This document shows, piece by piece, positions 8,210 through 17,655 of a stretch of 21,559 nt of DNA (positions within the stretch are counted from its first letter, which is position 1; every line of letters starts with the position of its first letter). The stretch is from Priapulus caudatus. Lineage: Eukaryota; Priapulida; Priapulimorpha; Priapulimorphida; Priapulidae. The stretch spans positions 1 through 21,559 of the forward strand of contig NW_014577306.1 in assembly GCF_000485595.1 (NCBI RefSeq). Reading direction: 5' to 3'. A model generated the notes under the pieces. The model was not told the DNA's origin and made no database searches. It saw nothing but the letters and a program-made list of their open reading frames with translations. Both the position numbers and the translations under genes were made by a program.

Positions 8210-9787
8210 TAGCTCACCTTGATATCAAGATTGAGCTATTGCCATTGGTCGTCGTCCGTCGTACGTACGTCCGTCGTCCGTCCGTCTCCGTCCGTCCTTC
8301 CGTCAACATTTGGCTACGGTCAACGATAACTCAGGAAACCGTTTGACCCACATGTTTGAAATTGGGTATAGTTGTTACTGCTATGCTCCCATATTGAACG
8401 TCCTATTTGGATCCACCGGCAATTTTTTGGCAAAAAATGAGAATTGCCATTAGTCAGTTCAGTTCAACGGATTTTGCTCATTTTTGGTATGTGAATGAAT
8501 AAGGGCCAGGGGTTTTGATATTTAAAAAAAAATTATGCAAATTAGGCAGGTTTTGGCAATTATATAGCATCTTATGTTATAGACACGCAGATAACAAGTC
8601 CTGTGTGTCACACTCGTCTGGTTCGTTTACAAGATTTCAATGACAATATCTTTAATGACAAATTGGTATTTCCTCTCCACCCTCAGATAAAACGTCTATA
8701 TTAGAGTAAAGTTTTACAAAACATGTCGGAACGCAGCATACCTATTTATTCGAACGCCATCGAAGCGGTATAGCGCATCTACCGTCACAAATTGTGATTC
8801 ATTTTGGTTTATAAATTATTAGCGATATACAGATGGCAACCGTGTGCTACCGCCTAGAAAAACTCATACGAAGTAACAACTTCCATGCAACCAATTAAAG
8901 CCTCACAATGCGCATCCAAACGCTGAAATTTCTCCAGTACTAGAACTAGCAACTACTTTGTGCATGCATAATCACACTACCTATATGACAAAATAAACTC
9001 TAGTTCCTCCCATTTGACTGCGCGTTCCAACAAGAAAGAGCGTGCGAAATCAGTAATCAGGCGCCAACGCTAACTTGTTTCAAACAACATAACATCGACT
9101 TCAGGTTTGGTGACGTCACATGTTTCTATCTTTGCTGCCGCCGTACCGCCTGTACCGCCGCCCACGCTGCACGGCTGCTTGGAGATTGGGGAAACTGTCA
9201 ACAACATCGGGAGAATTTCAAACAACATTGGAGGTATTTTCAAAATACCTTTTATAAGACAAGCGCAGTGAAATTGGAGGAGCTAGAGTTTATTGTCATT
9301 AAGTAGTGTTTGATTATTCATGCACGAAGTATTTGCTAGTCTCTAGTACTGTAGAAATTAGCGTTTGGATGCACATTGTGAGTCCTTTAACTTCTAACAA
9401 AAGTGTGTTATGGACAGGGAAACACCATTGTCACAGTGTATATAAGCAGCTAGGTGGAATAAGCGTATCCTCTCATCATCTACACGTAACACATCGCGAG
9501 CTCCGCTTTTGTAGGCAGTGCCTTAAATCTGAATATTATAAAAACGTTAAATGGCGATCATTTAGGTGTAAACGCCATCACTCGCCACAATCTCAGGACT
9601 TTACACATCTCAAACATTTGATTTTCACATACAAAATTACACATATAATTTATCAAGAGTACTATAATGGGGAGTTCTCCATAGTATATTACTCTTCGTT
9701 TCTATAATGACTGTCGATGGTTGCCTCAGATTTAAACACTGACTTACTTCTCACTCACTCATTTGTGGTGCCTTTGTGGTGAGCATA
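8210..9787 (+). mobile_element. Module X with AGCTCACC palindromic head
   Basis: It begins TAGCTCACC (8210-8218). AGCTCACCTTGATATCAAG followed by (A)TTGAGCT forms a near-palindromic head, then come (CGTC)n-rich sequence (8246-8305) and a body homologous in reverse to 1-1150. The far end meets GGTGAGCATA (9778-9787), the approximate inverse of the head, so TAGCTCACC/GGTGAGC may be the terminal repeats. A third, truncated copy starts at 18391. AGCTCACC-headed, CGTC-rich repeats are familiar to me from marine invertebrate genomes, mainly molluscs (recollection, not searched). No transposase is seen, and it sits in intron 5. Confidence 0.7.
8899..9386. mobile_element. TTAA-flanked MITE nested in module X
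   Basis: Flanked by TTAA at 8895-8898 and 9387-9390. The ends are inverted repeats of roughly 120 bp: left AGCCTCACAATGCGCATCCA..., right ending ...GGATGCACATTGTGAGTCCT, continuing inward to about 9020 and 9265. The inverse copy of module X at 1-1150 has exactly one TTAA (428-431) at this point and no element, an empty site. TTAA targeting is typical of piggyBac-type elements, although the tip is not the usual CCC. The interior is GC-richer and non-coding. Confidence 0.85.
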
Positions 9788-10730
9788 CAGTGTCATTATG
9801 AAACACTTTCATCCTAACCATGATTACTTGATTTCTGGTATAATAATCTGATGTACATCCAGCATTTCTCAATAACACATATCACCACAGTGCATGTCAA
9901 TACTGTAACACTACTACAGGGGATAGAATAGAGTCCGCCCAGCATAATGAGGGAGAGTCCGTTTTTGTAACATCCTGATCTTGAACAATGTGCGTTGATA
10001 GCGAATCAGCGCGGTTCATAATGACCAAGACATTTCTAATCGTTAAGGACCTTAATAATTATAAGTAGTATATAAATCGAATCATAATAATTTATAACTA
10101 CAGACTTCATAAATTATCAACCCCTGAAAGAATAAAACGATATAGGAAAGAGGAGACCATTACCAGTTCTTGTTTCATTTCGTCTCCACCTCCGAGGCGC
10201 CCCCACTTCCTCAACGCAGTCAATAAACATGCTCACATGGCTCACTTTGTTAGTCAGTCAATATAATGAAAAATTTTTTCGGCCTACCTGGAAACAAATG
10301 CTCAATCAGAGGGTTTAAATGTTGGAAGTTTTGATTGACCCTCTAACTTCATATGTAAAACTCGGCCAAAATCGGACCACGGGAATGCAATGGCTATTTA
10401 GCATAAATCCAAAATGGCCTACATTTAATCAAGTTTGAGGCTAGTCTTGTCCAGTTAGCTACCAGGAGCCTAAAGGCTAACTCAGGTCGCCCTACGACGG
10501 CCGGCCAATTTGGGATTTATGTAATTAGCCAGTTCCCGTGTCTCGATTTTGGCGATTATTGCAATACATTGACAGTTTAAGGAACGGTCAATCAGAACAA
10601 CTTCCAACTATATTAAACCTTACTGTACGCAATTTGCTTCCGGGTATTTCAATAGTTGACATGACTATACGCACCAATAGACATGTAAACGCAATCAATA
10701 GCCGCAATACATATCGACACCGCCTCCTAG
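9770..10730 (+). repeat. Module Y, second copy
   Basis: Direct copy of 1239-2140 with very frequent one-base insertions and deletions, including a degraded version of the foldback (about 10290-10641). It directly follows module X in intron 5. The open frames across 10538-10926 on both strands are not conserved in the other copy. Confidence 0.8.
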
Positions 10731-12180
10731 CCATGACTCGCGTACACGACGCACGGGACAGGCGCCGGTACACGCTGCGCTTTCTGATTAACCAGCCGTT
10801 GTTACTTCGGCTGTCAGGTACTGTTGTAAGGTATAATATCAAATATTTATACATTCTACCCCCCCGCCAATTTCTCAACGATTTGTGACGTTTCACAAAA
10901 TGCGACCCCTGGACACTCAAATCCACCCGATTCCGCAGATCCGCGGGAAAAATCTCTCACCTGAGTCAGGATATGTATGCAGTGTGCGTGGTGCAGTTAT
11001 GTGTGTGCGGCAGCCGATCGGTGTGTAAATGTCAGTATGAGTAGTGTGTGGCGTGGGGGGGAGCAAAAACAAATCGAAAAAAGCAAAAAAAAAAAAAAAA
11101 AAGTGGTGTCGTGGTGCCGGCGTGTGTATGTATGTATGCAGGTGCAAAATTAAATCCTGAATTAACGGGAGTCCGGAGTCAAATACTCCCTGATTTTCTG
11201 TCGGACTCCCTGATTTGACATATGCAGGAGTTCGTGTGACTCCCTGAAAATTCTGCTATACTAACTAGTTCGTTCCTGAGCACGGCCTCGCAGAATTGCC
11301 GTATGTTTTCAGCAAATGTCCAAAGACAATTTGGCACACGTGCAACTGCATGAATTTTCCAAATAAGCACACGCGTTATTGCTAATTTCTTTAGTTTTGA
11401 ACTTCAGATTGCGGACTCCCTTATTTTGCTGCGGACTCCCTCTTTTTTGAGGGCAGGGCGTTGGACTCCCTTGTTCAAAAGTTCATTTCTACCCCTGTGT
11501 ATGTATGTGTGTGTGTGCGTGCGTGCGTGCGCGTGTGCGTGTGTGTGTGCGTGCGTGCGTGCGCGTGTGCGTGTATGTGTGTGTGTAAATGTGGTATGTG
11601 TGTGCGTGGGTGTGCGTGTGATTGTGCGTGCACATGCCCGTATGTGCGTGCGCGCGCGTGTGATGTGTGTATGCGCGCATGTGTGCAAATATTTGACAAC
11701 GGGAGGTGTAACCCTGCCCGCCGCCGTCCACAGACTTTCAAGAAAATATATCTTCAAAACTACTAAATGCATTTTGCTTTTTTTAAGAATTTTACTTATT
11801 ATTGATGCTTCTAACCAGAATGATATTTTCAAAAATATCTAAATAAGTGAAATTGTGCTATGAAATCACCCCTTTCCCTTTTTTTGAAAAATTGCATGTC
11901 ATTTTAAGGTAAAATTTCAGATTTTATATATATTTAGATTTTTTACAATTTTTTTTAAACAAATATTGGTATATGACTCAAGTCTAAATATCAGTATTTT
12001 TCGTTTACTGTAAATACATCCTCTTGAAAATAAAAGTCGGAGATAAATGGTTAAACCGCCATCCTCAAGTCAGACCCCACTCGAACCCGTCTGGAGGACG
12101 GGTAACAGCTAGTAAGTATAAATTACAGAGGTTCAATGTGGGTGCTGTGTTTAAGTGTAACCATCGTTGTCTTGTTGCAG
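10731..12180 (+). other. USP10: Rest of intron 5: repeat debris, no gene
   Basis: 10731-11080 shows nothing recognisable. 11084-11102 is an A-run. 11160-11480 holds several scattered GGACTCCCT words in an AT-rich sequence, probably an unidentified repeat. 11496-11686 is a purine-pyrimidine microsatellite. 11690-12172 is plain AT-rich intron ending in the acceptor cttgttgcag. Confidence 0.6.
11496..11686. repeat. (TG)n/(CG)n alternating microsatellite
   Basis: About 190 bp of alternating purine-pyrimidine built of GTGT, GCGT, GCGC and GTAT blocks. It explains the His/Thr/Arg-rich and Cys/Val-rich open frames found on both strands here. Confidence 0.95.
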
Positions 12181-12224
12181 TGTTGAATTTGTCAGCGCAT
12201 TTCACCAGATGACCGTGAGAACAG
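12181..12224 (+). CDS. USP10: USP10 exon 6 (44 nt)
   Basis: Between cttgttgcag and gtaaat; completes the codon split at 7468 (TT+T = Phe) and reads VEFVSAFHQMTVRT, phase 1 out. It aligns with the USP10 sequence FVRLMNEFTNMPV that follows STPMIDS. Small, but its phase and motif continuity are good. Confidence 0.85.
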
Positions 12225-12428
12225 GTAAATTGAATCAAAGAGAAAACTGTGGGTTTTTATCAATACTATGCAGAATTTTGATTCTCTCACTATAGTTGAT
12301 GGGGTCAGATTTGACTGTCAGTAGTTTCCTCAGAAACCTGTGTTCATGTCTTGTACATTCTACTTCTCTTGTTGTAAATGTATCCGTAAATAGGCGTTTT
12401 TTATGATGTCATTTCTATTAATATTTAG

Positions 12429-12532
12429 GCATTAAGGGGAAAAGGCAGCAGGACTTGAATCCAGGCTCTTCTTTTGAACCGTCCTACATGTACAAAATGC
12501 TTGGCTTGATAAAGTCGGAACTGTGCGCTAAG
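12429..12532 (+). CDS. USP10: USP10 exon 7
   Basis: A 104-nt exon between aatatttag and gtgagg, phase 1 in, 0 out, reading IKGKRQQDLNPGSSFEPSYM and on to KSELCAK. It matches the USP10 segment DIRPGAAFEPTYIYRLL ending in SEK, directly before the QEDAEE box. It belongs to the thumb of the catalytic domain. Confidence 0.93.
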
Positions 12533-12805
12533 GTGAGGTCAACAGAAATTTAGGAAAAACGTAATATTTGTCGTACTCGTATAATCTTTATGTACAGACA
12601 ACACCAGGGAGATATAAACATGAAATATTAATATTTAAAATAATACGTCGTAACATATTAATTAATCATAAAAGATTATGTAAACGTGATAAACGTACTT
12701 TGATGGCATTGCTAGATGGGGAGATTTAGAGTACTTGCTTTACATGCGGGGGATTACCGTCTTCGCCGTCGCCCATAGTTTGACGTGTCATGTTACTGCA
12801 TGCAG

Positions 12806-12899
12806 GGTCGGCAGGAGGATGCTGAGGAGTTCCTCGGCTGCATCCTGAATGGGCTTCACGAGGAGATGCTCGCAGCTTTGAATCTCTATGCAGGACAAG
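12806..12899 (+). CDS. USP10: USP10 exon 8 (QEDAEEF box)
   Basis: Between actgcatgcag and gtagag, phase 0 in, 1 out. It reads GRQEDAEEFLGCILNGLHEE followed by MLAALNLYAGQ. GRQEDAEE(Y/F)LG-ILNGLHEEML is the most conserved USP10 block and corresponds to the Gln-Asp-Ala box of ubiquitin proteases, which contacts the ubiquitin tail and supports the active site. Confidence 0.97.
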
Positions 12900-13460
12900 G
12901 TAGAGAACACAGCCGATCACGTTTTTACATGTTACAGAGATGGGATCCGCGGTCACTTTCGAAAATTATCAATTTTCCAAATCATTCAAATCCGTTGAGA
13001 AAACTGTAGAGGTGGGGAAAAATCATGTGGGCATGGAAAATGGACCTTTCCGTAAAACCTGTGTCGCCCTAGGCGTACAAATCCTGGGGTTCTGCAGACG
13101 ATATGCTTTTACATATTATTTATAAGTTTTTGGGTGGGTATACTGCAGCGGGGTAACATTGAGTATATGTTTCAACGATTGTGCAGTGATTAACCAATCT
13201 GCACGATTGTCAGGCAGCAGTCTAGCAAATCATTATTTTCATAGAATGTTTTAAAATATGCTTGGCATCGAAGTGCTGCAAGGTTGGCTATTTTTTGGGA
13301 GCGCACATGTGAAAAACGCGTTACGTGTAAACTAGTTTAGCTTTCCTGACCTAGTAACAACATCCGAGCAGAGTGTGGTTACCTACCTTGCTGGGGCAGA
13401 TAAGCCATTCGATATGATGATGAAATTTGAGAAGCTTCACTTATGCTAGCTTGCATATTA

Positions 13461-13463
13461 CTG

Positions 13464-13495
<32 letters not shown>

Positions 13496-13502
13496 TGCGT
13501 GC
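13461..13502. repeat. (TG)n(GCGT)n microsatellite
   Basis: Alternating GT then GCGT units in intron 8, about 50 bases before the next exon's acceptor. Confidence 0.97.
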
Positions 13503-13549
13503 ATAGTGCTTGTGTGTATGTTTAAAGGCGATGTAATCCTGCTCTTCAG

Positions 13550-13707
13550 ATGAAGCCAAACCGAATGGCTTATCGAATGGAGACTTGGCGGCGTCCCTGG
13601 ATGCCATTCAGGTAGAGGGAGAAGAGCCTGGTTCTCAGGAAGAGGGGGACGAGGATGAGTGGAAGCGTGTCGGACCGAAAAACAAAAGCAGTGTCACCCG
13701 ATCAAGC
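13550..13707 (+). CDS. USP10: USP10 exon 9 (acidic insert)
   Basis: A 158-nt exon between gctcttcag and gtaagc, phase 1 in, 0 out. It reads DEAKPNGLSNGDLAASLDAI, a Glu/Gly-rich stretch, then DEDEWKRVGPKNKSSVTRSS. Vertebrate USP10 has the same layout: a variable linker, a run of acidic residues, then SEDEWEQVGPRNKTSVTR. This is a disordered insert inside the USP domain just before the fingers. Confidence 0.95.
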
Positions 13708-14378
13708 GTAAGCATAGTCTCACTCGGCAGATATAGCTCGGCATAATCGCAATTCGTACAGGTTCTGGAAGAGCTGGAAAGAGCTGTCATTTTAAAATGT
13801 CATTTTCCAGTGCTTAAAAGTCTGCGAAAATTCTTTGAAATTAAGCATATTTTTGTCGTGCATGAGAGGCATTCAGATTTGCTCTATGCAAGAGTATACT
13901 CACTAATCGCTGATTGTGCAAAAAGAGGCACAAAGATTACATTTGGGTAAAATCTCCTGGGCATGGCATATGTTTTGCCTTATATGTACAAACCTACTAC
14001 TACTACTATTACAAACCTACCTTGTTAGTATCAATTGGTGGAATTTACATAATCTTGACAGATGTGGAATGGCGATTTATGTTCTGCCTTGAAAATTGAA
14101 GTGCGATTTACTTCAATTAATATACTTCAATCAAAAATTGCGTGATTTAATATATTTTTCCTAGAATGCTGAGAGTTTATAAATTGCATGCAAAAAAAAT
14201 GTTATTAGATATCATTTGGGAGGAGGAATGGATTATCGATATGTGGATTTGCGACTAAAATTATTCTAGCCGTTGTAATGGTGATAAGTGCAGTAAAGAA
14301 GTCTGATTTATTTTTACCAGTTAATTTATATGAAGTGCAATTGTCCAGCGATCAACTCTAACCATTCTGGGTATTCAG

Positions 14379-14504
14379 GCCAATCTTGCCAAAACGCCGA
14401 TTTCCGAAATCTTCGGAGGGCAGATGCGCTCGGAGCTGCATACTGTTGGCGGGAGAGGCTCGGCCACCCTGCAGCCCTTCTTTACTCTGCAGCTGGACAT
14501 ACAG
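14379..14504 (+). CDS. USP10: USP10 exon 10
   Basis: A 126-nt exon (42 codons, phase 0 both sides) between ggtattcag and gtcagt. It reads [28 protein letters not shown], then [14 protein letters not shown]. It matches the USP10 block TPITGIFGGHIRSVVY...[15 protein letters not shown], the finger strands that hold ubiquitin. The usual USP finger zinc cysteines (C-x-x-C) are not seen here, as in vertebrate USP10 as I recall it. Confidence 0.96.
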
Positions 14505-14919
14505 GTCAGTTTTCAGTGTGATGGATAATCCATGTCGAGATGAGTAGACTCCTGGGGGCTGTTGTGAGAGTCCAAATGAGTGTGTGACGTTTTAGTCGTA
14601 TTATTTGTCTTAGCAGTAACTTTTTCTGCGTGTCGTAATAGTACTAGATATTATCGTAGAGCTACGATGTTACTGACAAAGCCTGCCTGGAGGGCGGCAA
14701 TTATGAGAAGCTTCATATATTGTCTCATTGCAGTATGCATTGATCGTGTGCGTGTCTGCATCGATATTGCCATGCCCTGTGGGAATTCCGTGTAGAGAAA
14801 CAAAGCCCGAATAAGTGTAGTTAGCAGAAATCGGAAGTGATCTCTTGTCGTATCGGTCTCTCTAGTGTAATGTGGCGTTTTCGCGTTGGTAATCGAGTTG
14901 TTTTGTTACCACTGTACAG

Positions 14920-15012
14920 TCGGAAAAAGTGCACACGTTGAAGGATGCATTGGACGGCCTTGTCAAAAGTGAAGCTTTGTCCGGTTTTACCTGTGCCAAA
15001 ACCAAAGTTGAG
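14920..15012 (+). CDS. USP10: USP10 exon 11
   Basis: A 93-nt exon (31 codons, phase 0 both sides) between cactgtacag and gtaacg, reading SEKVHTLKDALDGLVKSEAL then SGFTCAKTKVE. It matches [32 protein letters not shown] of USP10, the palm/fingers part of the catalytic domain. Confidence 0.96.
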
Positions 15013-15543
15013 GTAACGATAGTTATTGATGTATTATATTTATTATATAGCATACCCTCAGTATGGTATATGAACATTTCATATAACTCAACTTCTGCAG
15101 TGAGAGGCGCAATAGAAGAAAGGTGATTCCACAGTGCACAGATGTGATGGGAAGAGAAGCATGTTGGTACTGTGGAGGAAAAAGTGGAGGCAGGGGAGGA
15201 AGAAAAGGGAGAAGAAGGAGAGTGGTAGTGTTGGGGGATGTTATGAAAGAGAAAGGATATATATACTAGTGCATAATGATGTGAAGATGGAAGTAGGAGG
15301 AGGATCGGTCCTGACGCTTGTCTGGCAGGGTCTTGTCAGGATGTGATGGAAGAAAGAAGAGGAGGCGTATGTTAGTGTGCAGATACGCAATGAAAAGGAA
15401 GAAAGAAAAAGGAGAAGGATTATGCTAGTATGTAAGGATATGATGAGAGGAGGAAGAGTCTGCTGATGATTAGTGATATGATTGCTAGAAGAGAATTCCA
15501 TCGTGTGTAGTAAGTAATGAATGCTCCGACGCTTGTCTGGCAG
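15013..15543 (+). other. USP10: Intron 11 with purine-rich tract and decoy acceptor
   Basis: From about 15140 to 15450 the + strand is dominated by GGAAGA/GGAGAA purine runs. A 17-base word, GACGCTTGTCTGGCAGG, occurs at 15313-15329 and again at 15528-15544, where it is the true acceptor of the next exon. After the first copy the reading frame meets a stop within a few codons, so that acceptor would be non-productive. Confidence 0.75.
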
Positions 15544-15688
15544 GTGGAGGCGTCGCGCAGGATGATGCTGGAGCAGTTGCCACCTGTCCTCATCCTCCAC
15601 CTCAAGTGCTTCGTCTATGACAAGAGCGGCGGGTGCCAAAAGGTTCTAAAGAAGATCGACTACGGCATCGATCTGGAGATCGGCAAAG
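15544..15688 (+). CDS. USP10: USP10 exon 12 ([10 protein letters not shown])
   Basis: A 145-nt exon between gtctggcag and gtagtc, phase 0 in, 1 out. It reads [48 protein letters not shown]. It matches USP10 [48 protein letters not shown]. The usually near-invariant Arg of LHLKRF is Cys here (TGC). The degraded copy near 18805 shows the same AAGTGCTT, so it is not a random read error. Confidence 0.97.
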
Positions 15689-16079
15689 GTAGTCGGCTTT
15701 TTGTTAAACGGCGGGTAGTCTGCGTGGAATCGAACTCTTAAGGTTGTGGTGTTCGATGGGCATTCAGAGCTCGAGGAATGTTTGTTATTTTAGGTGTGCA
15801 GTGGATGCATTTTGGTGACTTTGACGGAATCGTTTAAAATAGCAAATTTATATAACTTGAAGTATGTTTGAAGTATTTTAGGGTTGTGAGATCTGAAGGG
15901 GGTGGTGTAAGCCACCCAACCATTACTTGGCAAAAATACTTGGTATTGAGAAGCTGGAATAAAAATTAAGCATCAGTGCCTAAAACGTTTACAATCTGGC
16001 ATCCCAGGTGTGGGGTCAATGTTGTCTCGTATCCTGTAATATTCTGGTTGGTGCAAACGGGTTTTTTGGTTCATTTTAG

Positions 16080-16145
16080 AACTTCTGTCGCAAGTCGGAA
16101 AAGCCAAGATACGAGAAAATCAGAGAAAATACAAGCTTTTTGCTG
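16080..16145 (+). CDS. USP10: USP10 exon 13 (last exon present)
   Basis: A 66-nt exon between ttcattttag and gtgagt, phase 1 in and out. It reads ELLSQVGKAKIRENQRKYKL then FA. It matches [28 protein letters not shown] of USP10 up to the strand before the catalytic His. The expected next exon (His box GGHY, then the Asp/Asn residue and C-terminus, about 70-80 residues) is not found downstream in the window. Confidence 0.92.
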
Positions 16146-16468
16146 GTGAGTTGTAACTTAGAAACGTTCTCAAGCTGGTGGTCAAATAATATATAACAAA
16201 TTACTTGTAATACTTTTCAAAACAGCTGTGTAGAAGCTGTGCTGCTACAGAGTGCTTGAAGTTGAATAAACTAATGTCAGTTATGTAGAGAAGGAGACGG
16301 CATTCACCCTATTTTAATTAATTTTCACTTTGCTTGAAATTTTTATGCAGAATTGACTTGTTCTATATGATTCATTTACATTGAAACTTAGATACCTATA
16401 GAATGAACACCTGCTTATAAAAGGCAACCTAATTTGGCTAAATATTTTCAGACCAAATTAGCCAAATT
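16146..16468 (+). other. USP10: Start of intron 13, cut at a duplication joint
   Basis: AT-rich intron ending at GCCAAATTG (16461-16469), where it jumps into the copy of 6272 onward. In the later copy (21255 onward) the same sequence continues instead as GCTAAGCAAATG, so 16468/16469 is a clear joint. Confidence 0.85.
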
Positions 16469-17037
16469 GGAAGTAGGCCCTCGATCTCCCTCCCTTCTTC
16501 CTCTCCCTCATCCCCAGCTAGTCGTCAGAGGACCACAGAGCGATGTCGCTTGGAGGTAGGCCATCGATCTCGCTCCCTCCCTCCTCCCCTCTCATCCCTG
16601 CTAGATGCTTGGCAGTCTGGGTTTTTTTTTACGAAAGCAAAAGTTGTTTGTGTGTGAGTTGTATGTAGGGGCGAAGGCTCACAAAGGCTCTGAAATCTTT
16701 GCTAGTTGGTTATAGCTGGATGAGTTTGGACAATATTTTGAGGTAATAGTAAAATATTGTAGTAAAGTAGTGTTAAAAATAATTTTCGAATATATGTACA
16801 GTATTTTGGCAAATTAGGAGGGTTTATTTTCTGCATGGGTTTGCATCTGAAAAGAGAAAAGTTAGTCTACCCTATCATTGAACCTGTCAGGTGACGAGCA
16901 TTGTGGGTAACGTAAAAGTTTCTGTGGCGTGTGTGTGAATGTCTTTGTGTGCGTACGTGCACGTGTGATTTGGCAGTTTGTATACGTGGAATTCCCATTA
17001 CGTACTGATGATGAATAGGTATTGTTTGAATACACAG

Positions 17038-17129
17038 AGCATCTCTCGCGGATTAAGATCATCCATAAGACAGTCGCCCTTCACCCGAGGGGAATGCTGA
17101 ACAGGGCCAACTGGTGCTACATCAATTCT
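17038..17129 (+). CDS. USP10: USP10 Cys-box exon, intact copy
   Basis: Acceptor tttgaatacacag, donor TCT|gtatcc, 92 nt, phase 1 in, 0 out. With the G from the exon 3 end it reads EHLSRIKIIHKTVALHPRG then MLNRANWCYINS. This aligns along its length with the USP10 stretch that ends in [24 protein letters not shown]. The Cys of NWCYIN is the nucleophile of the C19 family, and Trp before it is a USP10 trait. It is the intact counterpart of the frameshifted exon at 6845. As placed, it lies after exon 13 and cannot be spliced into a colinear USP10 message. Confidence 0.9.
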
Positions 17130-17545
17130 GTATCCTTAAAAAGACCACGTTGTTCCAGCATATAGGATTTCCTTTTTCAGATTTATCTGTTTATTGTTCA
17201 TTGTTGACTGTGGTTCAATTGCATCATGGTGATAAGCTCCATGAATTCACTTGGGGTAGAAGCAGTGGATTAAAGTCTTATAGAGATAGTCCAGCCCACT
17301 GATTCATAGATGTCTTTAGGATTATTTATTTGAAATTAAATTGATCAGGGTTTATTGTTTTTGTCAATTTGTCAATTTGTCAATATTTAAAGTGACGTTT
17401 CGTCTATAAGTGTGAAGTTGCGTGGCGATTTTCCTACTTTACTTACTTATAGCAATTTAACATTTTGAGCAATTCGCATTCCTTTGTGATTGTAGTCACT
17501 AGTCAGTACTGCGACTGTTGTTATTTCTTAACATTCTGTGTACAG

Positions 17546-17655
17546 ACGTTACAGTCTCTTCTAGCATGCCCACCATTCTATCACCTGCTGAAGAGCCTGC
17601 CTATATTTCCTGCGTTGACTCGTGGACCAAGCTCCACACCAATAATTGACAGCTT
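17546..17655 (+). CDS. USP10: USP10 exon 5, second copy
   Basis: Same 110 bases as 7359-7468, with intact tgtgtacag acceptor and gtaagt donor. It follows the intact Cys-box exon in the duplicated block, and no exon 6 equivalent follows it in the window. Confidence 0.92.

Larger units (their letters stand above)
6272..8455 (+). repeat. USP10: Segment duplicated at 16469-18656
   Basis: This 2.2-kb block (end of the exon 3 minisatellite, two exons, their introns, and the first 240 bp of module X) is present again, nearly identical, at 16469-18656. Differences are mainly single-base indels, for example GAATTACACAG here against GAATACACAG there. It begins inside the minisatellite and ends inside module X, so the copy is not bounded by a single transposon. 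Confidence 0.95.
2458..16145 (+). other. USP10: USP10 gene, 13 exons, 3' end missing
   Basis: Overall gene model for a ubiquitin-specific protease of the USP10 family (C19 cysteine peptidase, removes ubiquitin from proteins in the cytosol). Exons: 2458-2568, 3810-3852, 4683-5999, 6845-6935, 7359-7468, 12181-12224, 12429-12532, 12806-12899, 13550-13707, 14379-14504, 14920-15012, 15544-15688, 16080-16145. All introns are GT-AG. Splice phases in order (0,1,1,0,2,1,0,1,0,0,0,1,1) agree at every junction, which strongly supports the chain. USP10 hallmarks appear in the right order: [66 protein letters not shown]. About 830 residues are covered. The C-terminal exon(s) with the GGHY His box are absent. 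One exon (6845-6935) carries a one-base loss, so the gene as written is interrupted. Confidence 0.9.

Noticed and set aside
9306-9707. 133-residue open frame MFDYSCTKYLL...
   Set aside because: Spans the end of the TTAA element and module X; the inverse copy near 190-400 does not keep it open, and no domain is recognised.
11179-11370. 63-residue minus-strand open frame
   Set aside because: Lies in the GGACTCCCT repeat region; no recognisable domain and no second copy to test.
11404-11842. His/Thr/Arg-rich and Cys/Val-rich open frames on both strands
   Set aside because: Translations of the GT/GC microsatellite.
16977-17037. Upstream extension of the Cys-box exon from acceptor tttggcag, reading FVYVEFPLRTDDE
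   Set aside because: Runs into an in-frame TAG (17016-17018) in both copies; the acceptor at 17036-17037 gives the correct phase instead.
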